This document shows, piece after piece, positions 44,101 to 51,597 of a stretch of 64,000 bases of DNA. The DNA is taken from NCBI GenBank assembly GCA_965247385.1, contig CBDFHG010000007.1, positions 1,364,001 to 1,428,000 on the forward strand, given 5' to 3'. A program made the position numbers and the translations under genes. The DNA is from Thermohalobaculum sp965247385 (GTDB lineage: Bacteria; Pseudomonadota; Alphaproteobacteria; Rhodobacterales; Rhodobacteraceae). Positions within the stretch are counted from its first letter, which is position 1; each line of letters opens with the position of its first letter. The notes below the pieces were generated by a model. That model had not been told where the DNA came from and did no database searches. It worked only from the letters and a program-made list of their open reading frames with translations.

Positions 44101-44699
44101 CGGGCACCGGGCCAAAGGCAGGCGGGCCGCATTATGTGAAGCGGTTCCTCACTGTGGCCGCAACGGCGGCTGGTCCGGCCAGCGGTGCTCTGGTGAGCGC
44201 CGAGACCGCGCAGGCGACGCTCGACAGCCTCAGGGCGCCGGACTGGGCCGCCATGCCGGACACGCTGCCGGGACCGACCGGAGAGTCGAACCGGCTGGCA
44301 AGCCACCCGCGCGGCAAAGTGCTCTGCCTCGGCCCGACGGCGGAAGACGCCTTCGCCCAGGCGAACGAGGCGCTGGCGGGAGGCAACACCGTGCTTCTGG
44401 TCGCACCCGGTGCCTCGGCATCAGTGCTGGAACGCGGCGGCCCGGTGCCGGCGCTGGACGGGGTGTTGGAGCCGGAGGCGCTGACCGGCCTTGGCGGGAT
44501 CGACGCAGTGGCGAGCTTCGCCGAAGACACGGAATTGCGGGTGCTGCGCCAGGCGCTGGCGGCACGCGACGGCGCGCTGATCCCGTTGATCTCGGAGCCC
44601 GGTCAGCCCGAGCGCTATACCCTCGAGCGCCATGTCTGCGTCGATACCACCGCAGCGGGCGGCAATGCCGCGCTATTGGCCGATGCAGGGGCCGCTTAA
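41130..44699 (+). CDS. putA: Bifunctional proline dehydrogenase / L-glutamate-gamma-semialdehyde dehydrogenase
   Basis: A 1189-residue enzyme that converts proline to glutamate in two steps with substrate channelling. The FAD-dependent proline dehydrogenase barrel covers about 140-460 (RLVKGAYWDTEIKRAQ, RIYPQFATHNAHTVAA). The aldehyde dehydrogenase covers about 560-1000, with ISPWNFPLAIFSGQIAAALA, IAETGGLNAMIVDSTALPEQ (catalytic Glu) and SAGQRCSALRMLYVQ (nucleophile Cys). A C-terminal domain of about 170 residues follows, as in long PutA types. The N-terminal ribbon-helix-helix repressor of E. coli PutA is missing, so control normally falls to PutR, which is broken here. It probably associates with the inner membrane. 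Confidence 0.95.
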   Translation: MLRPTDLPETDLDQIRAAMRADYLPEEATVVRRLTSEAGLDDKTRATISAHAADLVRDVRGATDPGLMESFLAEYGLSTKEGVALMCLAEALLRVPDADTIDALIEDKIAPSDWGIHLGHSSSSLVNASTWGLMLTGKVLGETEGLAGVLRGAVKRLGEPVIRVAVGQAMKELGRNFVLGRDIGEAQKNAAAYQARGYTYSYDMLGEAARTEADARHYHLAYSDAITALATGCKSGDIRDNPGISVKLSALHARYEFGQRDRVMAELVARARSLAALAKSANMGFNIDAEEADRLDLSLDVIKAVLSDPALRGWDGFGVVVQAYGPRAGHVLDWLHALASRLDRRIMVRLVKGAYWDTEIKRAQVMGLDGFPVFTRKVSTDVSYIACAKKLLGMTGRIYPQFATHNAHTVAAVLKRAELMNSGDKSSFEFQRLHGMGESLHSAVHNEEGTRCRIYAPVGAHRDLLAYLVRRLLENGANSSFVNQIVDKSIPAEEIAGDPFDAVAELGGAITNPGIPQPADLYGAGRVNAKGWDITDPLTMEALEATRAPFRSHRWQAGPMIAGPVAASAAHEVMNPARPAEVVGFVIEAGAADVEAALTAATGGFAEWSARPAAARADVLRRIADLYEAHTPEFFALATREAGKSLFDGVAEVREAVDFLRFYAAEAERLEGAGGPRGVIACISPWNFPLAIFSGQIAAALAAGNAVISKPAEQTPLIAARAVALMHEAGVPVAAIQLLPGDGPTVGAPLTSDPRVAGVCFTGSTEVAQIINRAMAGKLDPRAPLIAETGGLNAMIVDSTALPEQAVRDIIASSFQSAGQRCSALRMLYVQKDVAEPLLKMLHGAMDELRMGDPWDLSTDVGPVIDTQALAGIEAHIAAHAAGGRVLKSLKSPAEGLFVPPTVIRLDGIGDLEKEIFGPVLHVATFEADEIDAVVDAVNARGYGLTFGLHTRIDDRVQQIVERVRCGNVYVNRNQIGAVVGSQPFGGEGLSGTGPKAGGPHYVKRFLTVAATAAGPASGALVSAETAQATLDSLRAPDWAAMPDTLPGPTGESNRLASHPRGKVLCLGPTAEDAFAQANEALAGGNTVLLVAPGASASVLERGGPVPALDGVLEPEALTGLGGIDAVASFAEDTELRVLRQALAARDGALIPLISEPGQPERYTLERHVCVDTTAAGGNAALLADAGAA

Positions 44700-44705
44700 G
44701 CCCGG

Positions 44706-44759
44706 TGTTCGGCGTTCGGAACCGGGTCCTGGTGCCAAAACCGGTCGAACGCCGGAACA
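44706..44759 (+). terminator. Long hairpin after putA
   Basis: TGTTC and GGCGTTCG pair with CGAACGCC and GAACA, with an inner ACCGG/CCGGT stem and a loop of 15 bases. It starts 6 bases after the putA stop. No T-tract follows, but length and position fit a terminator or mRNA-end structure. Confidence 0.55.
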
Positions 44760-44857
44760 TGGTGTGACTACGACAAGAATTGTCGCTGCCGGAGAAGAGT
44801 TTCGTCACTGGTTCGCTGATATTCACATCGTGGATAGTTTCGTTGGGAGCGAGACCG

Positions 44858-45784
44858 ATGCAGCACCAGGCCTTCGCCAAGCCCGGAAGATTTTTCCGGG
44901 GCAATTTGCACACCCACTCAACCGTTTCGGACGGTTCCCTCGACCCGGGCGAGGTCTGCCAGCGCTATGCCGATGCGGGGTACGACTTCCTCTGCCTGTC
45001 GGACCATTTCATCGAGAAGTACGGCTACCCGGTGGCCGATACCACCGGCCACCGCACCAACCGCTTCACCACCATACTCGGTGCCGAGATGCATACCGGC
45101 GCCATGAACAACGGCGAGATCTGGCATATCCTGGCGGTCGGCCTGCCGCCGGACTTCCCGTCCTTGGGGCGAATCGGGCACGGCGCGAACGGCGATGTCG
45201 AGAGCGGGCCGGAAATCGCCCGGCGCTGTTCCGAGGCTGGCGCCTATGTCGCCATCGCTCATCCGGAATGGAACGGCATGACCCCCGACGACGCGCGCCA
45301 GATCGACACCGCCGATGCGGTCGAGATCTACAACCACGGCTGCCACCTCGAGAGCGACCGGGGCTACGGCGTCGCGGTCTATGACACGCTGCTCAGCGAG
45401 GGCCGGCGATTGACCATCTGCGCCACCGACGACGCCCATTTCCACGACAGCCTGGACCATTTTGGCGGCTGGGTGATGGTCAAGGCAGAGGCGAACGAGC
45501 CCACATCCCTGCTGGCGGGGCTGAAGGCGGGCGAATACTACGCCTCGACCGGGCCGGAGCTGCACGACATGCGGATCGAGGACGACGTGGTGGTGGTCGA
45601 GTGCTCGCCCGCCGAGCACATAGTCGCCGTCGGCGCCAACTCGGCCTCCCGCTCGGCCCATGGCGACGGCCTGACCCGGGCCGAACTGCCGCTGGAGGGG
45701 TTCCGCAAGGGCGGCTGGGTCCGCGCGGCGGTGCACGACGCGGCGGGCAAGCGGGCCTGGTCGAACCCGATCTGGCTCGACTAG
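44858..45784 (+). CDS. PHP-domain metal-dependent phosphoesterase, CehA/McbA-like
   Basis: A 308-residue enzyme with the polymerase/histidinol-phosphatase fold. Metal-ligand motifs are NLHTHSTVSDGSLDP near residue 17, SDHFIEKYG, GAEMHTG and IAHPEWNGM, with TDDAHF near 190 as the last site. Relatives act on small phosphoesters or carbamates and are otherwise uncharacterised. The ATG at 44858 follows GGGAGC; an earlier in-frame ATG at 44780 lies close to the putA hairpin. An IS5-type element begins at the last base of its stop codon. Confidence 0.88.
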   Translation: MQHQAFAKPGRFFRGNLHTHSTVSDGSLDPGEVCQRYADAGYDFLCLSDHFIEKYGYPVADTTGHRTNRFTTILGAEMHTGAMNNGEIWHILAVGLPPDFPSLGRIGHGANGDVESGPEIARRCSEAGAYVAIAHPEWNGMTPDDARQIDTADAVEIYNHGCHLESDRGYGVAVYDTLLSEGRRLTICATDDAHFHDSLDHFGGWVMVKAEANEPTSLLAGLKAGEYYASTGPELHDMRIEDDVVVVECSPAEHIVAVGANSASRSAHGDGLTRAELPLEGFRKGGWVRAAVHDAAGKRAWSNPIWLD

Positions 45785-46617
45785 GGTCTGTTGAGATTCA
45801 GGATTTCCATCCCGGCCAATTTCTGATTCGAGATCCCAAGACGAGGGAGCAGTCAATGACCAGAACGATACTGACGGATGCGCAATGGGAGAAGATGGAG
45901 CCGCATTGCCTGGGAAAGACATCCGACCCGGGCCGGGCCGGCGACGGGCGGCTGTTTCTGGAGGCGGTGCTGTGGATTGCGCGCACCGGTGCGCCGTGGC
46001 GTGACCTGCCCGAGACTTTCGGAAACCGGAACTCGGTGTTCATACGGTTCCGCTACTGGGTTCGACGCGATGTTTTCAAACGCATATTCGGCACGGTATC
46101 GGACAACCCGGACAGGGAGTTCGCAATGACAGGCGGTACCATCGTCAAGGCCCACCGCCACGGACAGGGCGCAAAAGGCGGACTCAAAGCCAGGCCACAG
46201 GCGCATCCCGGGGTGGTATTACGACCAGGATCATGGCGCTGACGGATGCACCTGGCAATCTTGTCAACCTCGGCCTTCGGCCCGGACAGCCCCGCGACAC
46301 GGTCGGTGTCGCGGGGCTGTCCGACGGGGCCGACCTCGGTGGCCTGATCGCGGACAAGGCGTTCGACGTCAACTCGATCGTCGAAGAACTTGATCAGCGC
46401 GGCGCCGGGATCGTGATCTCGCAACACCCCAACCGGGTGGCGCCTCGCGAGATCGACACCGAGGCCTGCAAATGGCGCCACCTCATCGAGAATTTCTCTG
46501 TAGTCTCAAAAACTTCAAACGCATCGCACTGCGGGCCTGCAAGACCGACAGCAGTTTCTCGGCAATGATCTACGCCAGTGCAGCCGTGATAAACTCAAGA
46601 TGAACCTCAACAGACCC
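45784..46617 (+). mobile_element. IS5-type insertion sequence, second kind
   Basis: Inverted ends GGGTCTGTTGAGATTCA (45784 on) and GGGTCTGTTGAGGTTCA (complement, ending 46617) bound one transposase gene. It starts at the G of the TAG stop of the PHP gene. It differs from the elements at 22741 and 35138. Confidence 0.82.
45856..46600 (+). pseudogene. IS5-type transposase, multiply frameshifted
   Basis: Reads MTRTILTDAQWEKMEPHCLG through GNRNSVFIRFRYWVRRDVFK and GTIVKAHRHGQGAKGG in one frame. It then shifts to IMALTDAPGNLVNLGLRPGQ and LIADKAFDVNSIVEELDQRG, and near the end to KNFKRIALRACKTDSSFSAM. At least two frameshifts separate the N-terminal, catalytic and C-terminal parts, so it is inactive. 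Confidence 0.85.
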
Positions 46618-46642
46618 TGGAGCAGGCTGTCGAAACCGGCTG

Positions 46643-47326
46643 TCAGAGCTGCTCGGTACGCGTGCTGAAGGCCAGGACGATCCGGTCCGAGGCCGCGAAA
46701 CAGGGCAACGCGCTGTGCAGCAGATAGGACGGGAACACGACCAACCGGCTCTCGATCGGCTGCACGTCGATGTAGTATCGCCCGAGGTAATTGCCGCCGT
46801 AATCCCGCGCCATGCCGCCTGTGGGCAGGGGGCCATAGAACCGGTTGACCCCATTTCCAGCCTTCGTCGAACCGCTTGCCGGGACCGTATCGGGATCGCC
46901 CGCAGCAAGGTAGTAGATCCCGCACCATGAACAGTTGCCGTGGGTGTGGGCGTCGTGAAACCCACCATTGTTGGTGATGTGAAACCAGCTCTCGGTGAAC
47001 TCCAGCCGCAGCTTCTCCGGCGGCACCTTGCCGCCGTTGGCGTTGCTGACAGCCGCACGCACGCAACCACCAATCCAGGCGAGCAGGGTCATCAGATTCG
47101 GCTCCGAGGTCGTCTGGAACAGGTCCAGCGGGCTCTCGATCAGGGCCTCGCCGCTTTTTGCCGATGTGGCGATACCGCTGGCAATCGGGGTTTTGAATGC
47201 CTTCGCACTCTCCTTCAGATGGTCGATGATGGCAGGTGCGCGGGCAGCGTTTTCGGGCCGGTCGCTTGTATAGAGCGTCGTCGGCCACGCCTGCATGATT
47301 GAAATGGTATTCTGCCGTATGGCCAT
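46643..47326 (-). CDS. Putative 2-oxoglutarate/Fe(II) oxygenase, TIGR02466-like
   Basis: A 227-residue protein. The iron ligands appear in AHTHGNCSWCGIYYLAAGDP and in the distal block VFPSYLLHSALPCFAASDRI, followed by an Arg that would bind 2-oxoglutarate. The N-terminal MQAWPTTLYTSDRPEN and WFHITNNGGFHDAHTHGN fit the family of short oxygenases with unknown substrates seen in marine bacteria and phages. The start at 47326 is uncertain; an ATG at 47296 is possible. It stands alone on the minus strand. Confidence 0.8.
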   Translation of the reverse strand: MAIRQNTISIMQAWPTTLYTSDRPENAARAPAIIDHLKESAKAFKTPIASGIATSAKSGEALIESPLDLFQTTSEPNLMTLLAWIGGCVRAAVSNANGGKVPPEKLRLEFTESWFHITNNGGFHDAHTHGNCSWCGIYYLAAGDPDTVPASGSTKAGNGVNRFYGPLPTGGMARDYGGNYLGRYYIDVQPIESRLVVFPSYLLHSALPCFAASDRIVLAFSTRTEQL

Positions 47327-47422
47327 CCCCGGGTTCCGATTCAATCGCGGGCAAACTAGCACGATACCGGCGCGAGAAAGCAACAATGCCGTGAGATGGC
47401 CCGGCGGGGCCTGGATACCGGC

Positions 47423-48235
47423 TCAGCCCCTCGTCACATCGATATCCGGCGCATCCTCGGCCTTCATGCCGACGACGTGGTAGCCGCAATCGACGTGGTG
47501 GCACTCGCCAGTGACGCCCGAGGAAAGGTCGGACAGCAGGTAGAAGCCGGCTTTGCCGACATCCGTCTGGGTCACGTTGCGACGCAAGGGAGAGTTCAAC
47601 TCGTTCCACTTCAGGATATAGCGGAAATCGCCGATGCCCGAAGCCGCCAGGGTCTTGATCGGCCCGGCCGACAGGCAGTTGACCCGGATGTTCTTGGGGC
47701 CCAGATCCATCGCCATGTAGCGCACCGAGGTTTCCAGCGCCGCCTTGGCGACCCCCATCACATTGTAGTGCGGCATCACCTTCTCGGCACCGTAATAGGT
47801 CAGCGTCAGCAGCGATCCGCCATCGGTCATCAGCGGCTCGGCGCGCTGGGCCAACGCGGTGAAGGAATAGCAGGAGATGTCCATCGAGCGCGCGAAGTTT
47901 CCGGCGCTGGTGTCCACGTAGCGACCCTTGAGCTCAGCCTTGTCGGCATAGGCGATGGCGTGGAGCAGGAAGTCGAGCTTGCCCCAACGCACGGTCAGGG
48001 TTTCGAACACACCCTCGACCGAGTCATTGTCGGTCACGTCGCAGGGCAACACGATATCCGAGCCCACCGACGCGGCCAGCGGCTCGACCCGCTTTTTCAA
48101 TGCGTCGCCCTGATAGGTGAACGCAAGCTCCGCCCCCTGTTCACTACAGGCCTTCGCGATGCCCCAGGCGATCGACCTGTCATTGGCGACGCCCATGATC
48201 AGGCCGCGCTTTCCTGCCATCAATCCAGCCGACAT
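47423..48235 (-). CDS. fabI: Enoyl-ACP reductase (NADH)
   Basis: A 270-residue SDR-like enzyme for the last step of each fatty-acid elongation cycle. It opens GKRGLIMGVANDRSIAWGIA with the variant cofactor motif of FabI. The catalytic Tyr-X6-Lys is in YNVMGVAKAALE, and LTLTYYGAEKVMP supplies the outer Tyr. The C terminus CHHVDCGYHVVGMKAEDAPD is typical of alphaproteobacterial FabI. The ATG at 48235 follows GGGGAG. FabI is the triclosan target, and residues around the pocket look ordinary. Confidence 0.94.
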   Translation of the reverse strand: MSAGLMAGKRGLIMGVANDRSIAWGIAKACSEQGAELAFTYQGDALKKRVEPLAASVGSDIVLPCDVTDNDSVEGVFETLTVRWGKLDFLLHAIAYADKAELKGRYVDTSAGNFARSMDISCYSFTALAQRAEPLMTDGGSLLTLTYYGAEKVMPHYNVMGVAKAALETSVRYMAMDLGPKNIRVNCLSAGPIKTLAASGIGDFRYILKWNELNSPLRRNVTQTDVGKAGFYLLSDLSSGVTGECHHVDCGYHVVGMKAEDAPDIDVTRG

Positions 48236-48395
48236 GCGAACTCTCCCCAAAGGCTTCAACACTCTCGCGGGTGTTAGGAGAAAATGCGGCCCGCATCAAG
48301 GTATATGCCAGGGTTAAGACGTTTGGGGGCTTTCTCGCGCTGCCCGGCCGCGCTAGGTATCTGGGCGTCAGGTAACGGGATACTGTCGAGGCGTG

Positions 48396-49055
48396 ATGGA
48401 TACGGGGAAGAGCACCATGGTGGAACTGGCGACAGGCGGGCGGCTGAGCGGCATCTTCGCCGCCGACGACCCTTACGCCCTGGCCCGCGCCTGGCTGACC
48501 GAGGCCGAGGAAAGCGAGCCCGAGGACGCCAACGCGGTGGCGCTGGCCACCGTCGATGCCCGGGGCCTGCCCAATCTGCGCATGGTGCTGCTGAAGGAGA
48601 TCGAAGCCAGCCAGACCCGGGGCGGGTTCGTCTTCTACACAAATTTCGACAGCGCCAAGGGCCAGGAGCTGAAAGCCAACGCCAAGGCCGCAATGGTGTT
48701 TCACTGGAAAAGCCTGCGCCGCCAGGTCCGCCTGCGCGGCACGGTCGAGCTGGTCGGGGCGAAGCAGGCCGATGCCTATTACGCCAGCCGGGCGTACCAG
48801 AGCCGGATCGGCGCCTGGGCCTCGCGCCAGTCGCGCCCGCTGGCCAATAAGCGGACCCTGCTGGCAGAGGTGGCGAAGCTGGCGGCAAGATACCCGCGCA
48901 ACCCGCCCCGGCCGGAGAACTGGGGCGGTTATCGCATCCGGCCGGTGGAGATCGAGTTCTGGTCTAACGGCGATTTCCGCCTGCACGACCGGTTCCGCTG
49001 GACCCGGCTGAAACCCGACAGCACGAGTTGGACGGTGCAGAGGCTAAGCCCCTGA
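48396..49055 (+). CDS. pdxH: Pyridoxamine 5'-phosphate oxidase
   Basis: An FMN enzyme of 219 residues that makes pyridoxal phosphate from the pyridoxine or pyridoxamine form. FMN/substrate blocks are ANAVALATVDARGLPNLRMV, GFVFYTNFDSAKGQEL and AMVFHWKSLRRQVRLRG. The C terminus RIRPVEIEFWSNGDFRLHDR with the conserved R-L-H-D-R is complete. Start is the ATG at 48396 or the adjacent GTG at 48393. It is divergent from fabI. Confidence 0.94.
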   Translation: MDTGKSTMVELATGGRLSGIFAADDPYALARAWLTEAEESEPEDANAVALATVDARGLPNLRMVLLKEIEASQTRGGFVFYTNFDSAKGQELKANAKAAMVFHWKSLRRQVRLRGTVELVGAKQADAYYASRAYQSRIGAWASRQSRPLANKRTLLAEVAKLAARYPRNPPRPENWGGYRIRPVEIEFWSNGDFRLHDRFRWTRLKPDSTSWTVQRLSP

Positions 49056-49140
49056 AGCGGCTGGCGCCCACGCGTCTGCGCGACTAGATTAATTTCCGGA
49101 TTACCCCGCGAAACCAAGCGGGGAGCGAAGGAGGCAACCC

Positions 49141-49884
49141 ATGGCGGACACGAATGACCGCAAAACCCTGCTGCTGACCGGCGCCAGCCGGGGTATCGGC
49201 CACGCCACGGTGAAACGCTTCTCCTCCGCCGGCTGGCGCATCATCAGTTGCTCGCGCCATCCATTCCCGGAGGATTGCCCCTGGGAGGCCGGGCCGGAGG
49301 ATCACATTCAGGTCGATCTGGCGGACCCGAACAACACCATCGAGGCGGTCGAGGAAATCCGCCACCGGCTGACCAATGGGCGGCTGGAAGCGCTTGTAAA
49401 CAACGCAGGAATCTCACCGAAAGGTCCGGCGGGAGAGCGGCTGGATACGATCGCGACGGACCTCAAGACCTGGGGGCATGTGTTTCATGTGAACTTCTTT
49501 GCCCCGGTGGTGCTGGCGCGCGGGCTGATCGAGGAACTGACGACCGCGCAGGGGGCGGTGGTCAATGTCACCTCGATTGCCGGGGCGCGGGTGCATCCCT
49601 TTGCCGGTGCGGCCTATGCCACATCGAAGGCGGCGCTGGCGGCGCTGACCCGCGAAATGGCGCACGACCTGGGGCCGCGCGGCATCCGGGTCAACGCCAT
49701 CGCGCCGGGCGAGATCGAAACAGCGATCCTGTCGGATGGGACCAAAAAGCTGGTCGAGCAGCTCCCGCTGCGCCGGCTCGGCACACCCGAGGAGGTGGCG
49801 CGGACGATCTATTACCTGTGCACGCCGGAGAGCTCCTATGTCACCGGGGTCGAGATCGAGATCAATGGCGGGCAGCACATCTGA
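49141..49884 (+). CDS. Short-chain dehydrogenase/reductase
   Basis: A classical SDR of 247 residues. Cofactor motif TGASRGIGHATVKRF near residue 14, NNAGISPKGP near 90, Ser in VNVTSIAGARVHPFAG, and Tyr-Lys in AYATSKAALAALTREMA. C terminus PESSYVTGVEIEINGGQHI. The acidic/neutral residue after the second strand (SCSRHPFP) suggests NADP use. It lies 39 bases before the GST gene on the same strand and may be co-transcribed with it. Substrate unknown. Confidence 0.92.
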   Translation: MADTNDRKTLLLTGASRGIGHATVKRFSSAGWRIISCSRHPFPEDCPWEAGPEDHIQVDLADPNNTIEAVEEIRHRLTNGRLEALVNNAGISPKGPAGERLDTIATDLKTWGHVFHVNFFAPVVLARGLIEELTTAQGAVVNVTSIAGARVHPFAGAAYATSKAALAALTREMAHDLGPRGIRVNAIAPGEIETAILSDGTKKLVEQLPLRRLGTPEEVARTIYYLCTPESSYVTGVEIEINGGQHI

Positions 49885-49923
49885 ACCGCTTGAAAAGAAA
49901 CCGTTTTAACGAAGGATACAACG

Positions 49924-50550
49924 ATGATCGACCTCTATACCTGGACCACGCCGAACGGACGCAAGGTCTCGATTCTGCTGGAGGAGTTGGGGGTCGAATA
50001 CACCGCCCACGGGATCAATATCGGCCAGGACGAGCAGTTCGACCCGGAATTTCTGTCCATCGCGCCGAACAACAAGATCCCCGCCATCGTCGACCGCGAG
50101 GCCGGGGTCGAGTTGATGGAATCGGGCGCGATCATGCTCTATCTGGCCGAGAAATACGGCAAGTTCATTGATGTTGGCGAGGGGCGGCTGCGGGTGATCG
50201 AGTGGTTGATGTGGCAGATGGGCGGGGCCGGCCCCTTCCTCGGCCAGGTGCACCACTTCGTCAAATTCAACCCCGGCAAGGCGCCCTATGCCGAGGAAAG
50301 ATTCTCCAAGGAAGCCAAACGGTTATATGGCGTGCTCGACCGGCGCCTGGAGGGGCGGGAGTTCGTGGCGGGCGCGTATTCCATCGCCGACATGGCAATC
50401 TGGCCCTGGATCAGCCGCTTTGAATGGCAGCAGATCGACTTGAACGAATTCCCCAATGCCCGCGACTGGTATGTGCGGGTCGCCGAGCGCCCCGCCGTTC
50501 AGCGCGGCTATCAGGTGCCGAAGTACATGACGGACGTGCCGATGCCGTGA
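49924..50550 (+). CDS. Glutathione S-transferase family protein, YfcG/Nu-like
   Basis: A 208-residue GST. The thioredoxin-fold N domain begins MIDLYTWTTPNGRKVSILLE, with the TPN motif that replaces the classical Ser or Tyr in YfcG/YghU-type enzymes, which act as disulfide reductases. SIAPNNKIPAIVD and ESGAIMLYLAEKYGKF bind glutathione. The C-terminal helical domain includes YSIADMAIWPWISRFEWQQI. It fits the glutathione-rich gene content of the window. Ribosome site AAGGA upstream of the ATG. Confidence 0.92.
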   Translation: MIDLYTWTTPNGRKVSILLEELGVEYTAHGINIGQDEQFDPEFLSIAPNNKIPAIVDREAGVELMESGAIMLYLAEKYGKFIDVGEGRLRVIEWLMWQMGGAGPFLGQVHHFVKFNPGKAPYAEERFSKEAKRLYGVLDRRLEGREFVAGAYSIADMAIWPWISRFEWQQIDLNEFPNARDWYVRVAERPAVQRGYQVPKYMTDVPMP

Positions 50551-50983
50551 GGCTGGCGATTTTGCGCCCGACAATCGGAAACCGGGGCTGAAACCAAGCA
50601 GCACCAGGCCGCAAGCCGCCCGAATCCAACGGTGGTGTTTTAGGAGTGGTTTGGTAGTGATTTGGTGGTGTCGACCGGCCCATCATGCGGCCAATCGCGC
50701 TGGTCATAGTGCTTGCCCATCGCAACTCCGGAGCATACCAGTGTTGCACTTGGTTTGTGAATTTAGCGCGGCTTCACCACCGCACAGTTGGCGGCCAATG
50801 ATTATCAGCGGCTGAGTGGCCGGAGCGATGCCCAGCTCACCGCTGACGGTCTCAGCCGCGCCGATATCGCGCGGGCGGTGTTCGAGCGGCATTTCGCCTG
50901 AACGGCGCAACCGAACCTGGCTGGGATCTATGCGCCCGCCCGTCCGGCCACCATCGGTGACCTGCTCGCCACCTCCCGCCCAT

Positions 50984-51045
50984 CCTCCCCGCCCAGGCAT
51001 CAATCTTGATCCCACCCGGTAGGCCTGGGTGGCTGGGCGAGGAGG
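50984..51045. repeat. Long hairpin repeat, copy 2
   Basis: Arms CCTCCCCGCCCAG and CTGGGCGAGGAGG (12 of 13 match) enclose a loop with GATCCCACCCGGTAGG. The loop core and 50 bases of flanking sequence (complement GGCGGGGAGGATGGGCGGGA and CAGGTCACCGATGGTGGCCG) match copy 1 at 13865-13960. Confidence 0.6.
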
Positions 51046-51084
51046 GGGGTGGACGGGTCTCGTTCTGCGAGACGCCGGATAAAT

Positions 51085-51139
51085 CGCGCGATTTCCGAGT
51101 TGCGATATGAACGCCCTCTGCTGGAAATCACTTTGGCGG
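51085..51139. repeat. Dispersed intergenic repeat, copy B
   Basis: GATTTCCGAGTTGCGATATG, then GGAAAT and TGGCGG, aligned with copy A at 19705. It ends 29 bases from the stop of the minus-strand gene at 51168. Confidence 0.5.
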
Positions 51140-51167
51140 GCGGACTTGTCTGCCAGCCCTGCCGGCG

Positions 51168-51569
51168 TCAGGTGCCGCGCGCCAGCGCGCCGCAGATCGG
51201 CGGGCGTTCGTCACGCGCGGTGATGCGAAGTTCCATTCCGGCGTCGCGGCCTTCGCCGAGGAGACGCACCAGCAGCCCCTGCTCGTCGCGGATCAGACGC
51301 CAGCAGAGTACGTCGGTCCCCACACCGTAATAGAAGCAGAGCTGGCCACCATGGGGGCGCCAGACACCCTCGGTGCAACTGCCGTCCATATAGCGCCAAA
51401 GGGTCTGCCCGCCCGGCTCGAATGCCTCGGACCCGAAGGGCGCGCCGTCGAGGTCGAAATACAGGGTGTGGCCCTCGGCGTAATCCCGGAACTCCGACGG
51501 AGCGAGCGGTTCTTCGGCCAATGCCGGGGCCGCGAAGATCATCAGGCAAAGCAGCAGGAGCGTTCTCAT
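51168..51569 (-). CDS. Small secreted protein of unknown function
   Basis: A 133-residue protein with a clear signal peptide (MRTLLLLCLMIFAAPALA). The mature part reads APSEFRDYAEGHTLYFDLDG, SCTEGVWRPHGGQLCFYYGV and VLCWRLIRDEQGLLVRLLGE, with four Cys in the mature protein (plus a further Cys near the end in PPICGAL). This resembles small periplasmic proteins of Rhodobacterales that lack an assigned role. It lies 28 bases downstream of the YyaL-like gene on the same strand and could share its transcript. Confidence 0.75.
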   Translation of the reverse strand: MRTLLLLCLMIFAAPALAEEPLAPSEFRDYAEGHTLYFDLDGAPFGSEAFEPGGQTLWRYMDGSCTEGVWRPHGGQLCFYYGVGTDVLCWRLIRDEQGLLVRLLGEGRDAGMELRITARDERPPICGALARGT

Positions 51570-51597
51570 GGTGAAGAGAATGCCCGTTGCGCCCCCT

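Larger units (their letters stand above)
50551..51167. other. Intergenic region with gene remnant and two repeat types
   Basis: No intact gene was found. The plus strand from about 50765 to 50901 encodes AANDYQRLSGRSDAQLTADG followed by LSRADIARAVFERHFA, which resembles the C terminus of DUF1127-type small proteins; the start is missing. Then come the hairpin repeat (50984-51045) and the dispersed repeat copy B (51085-51139), both described separately. Confidence 0.5.
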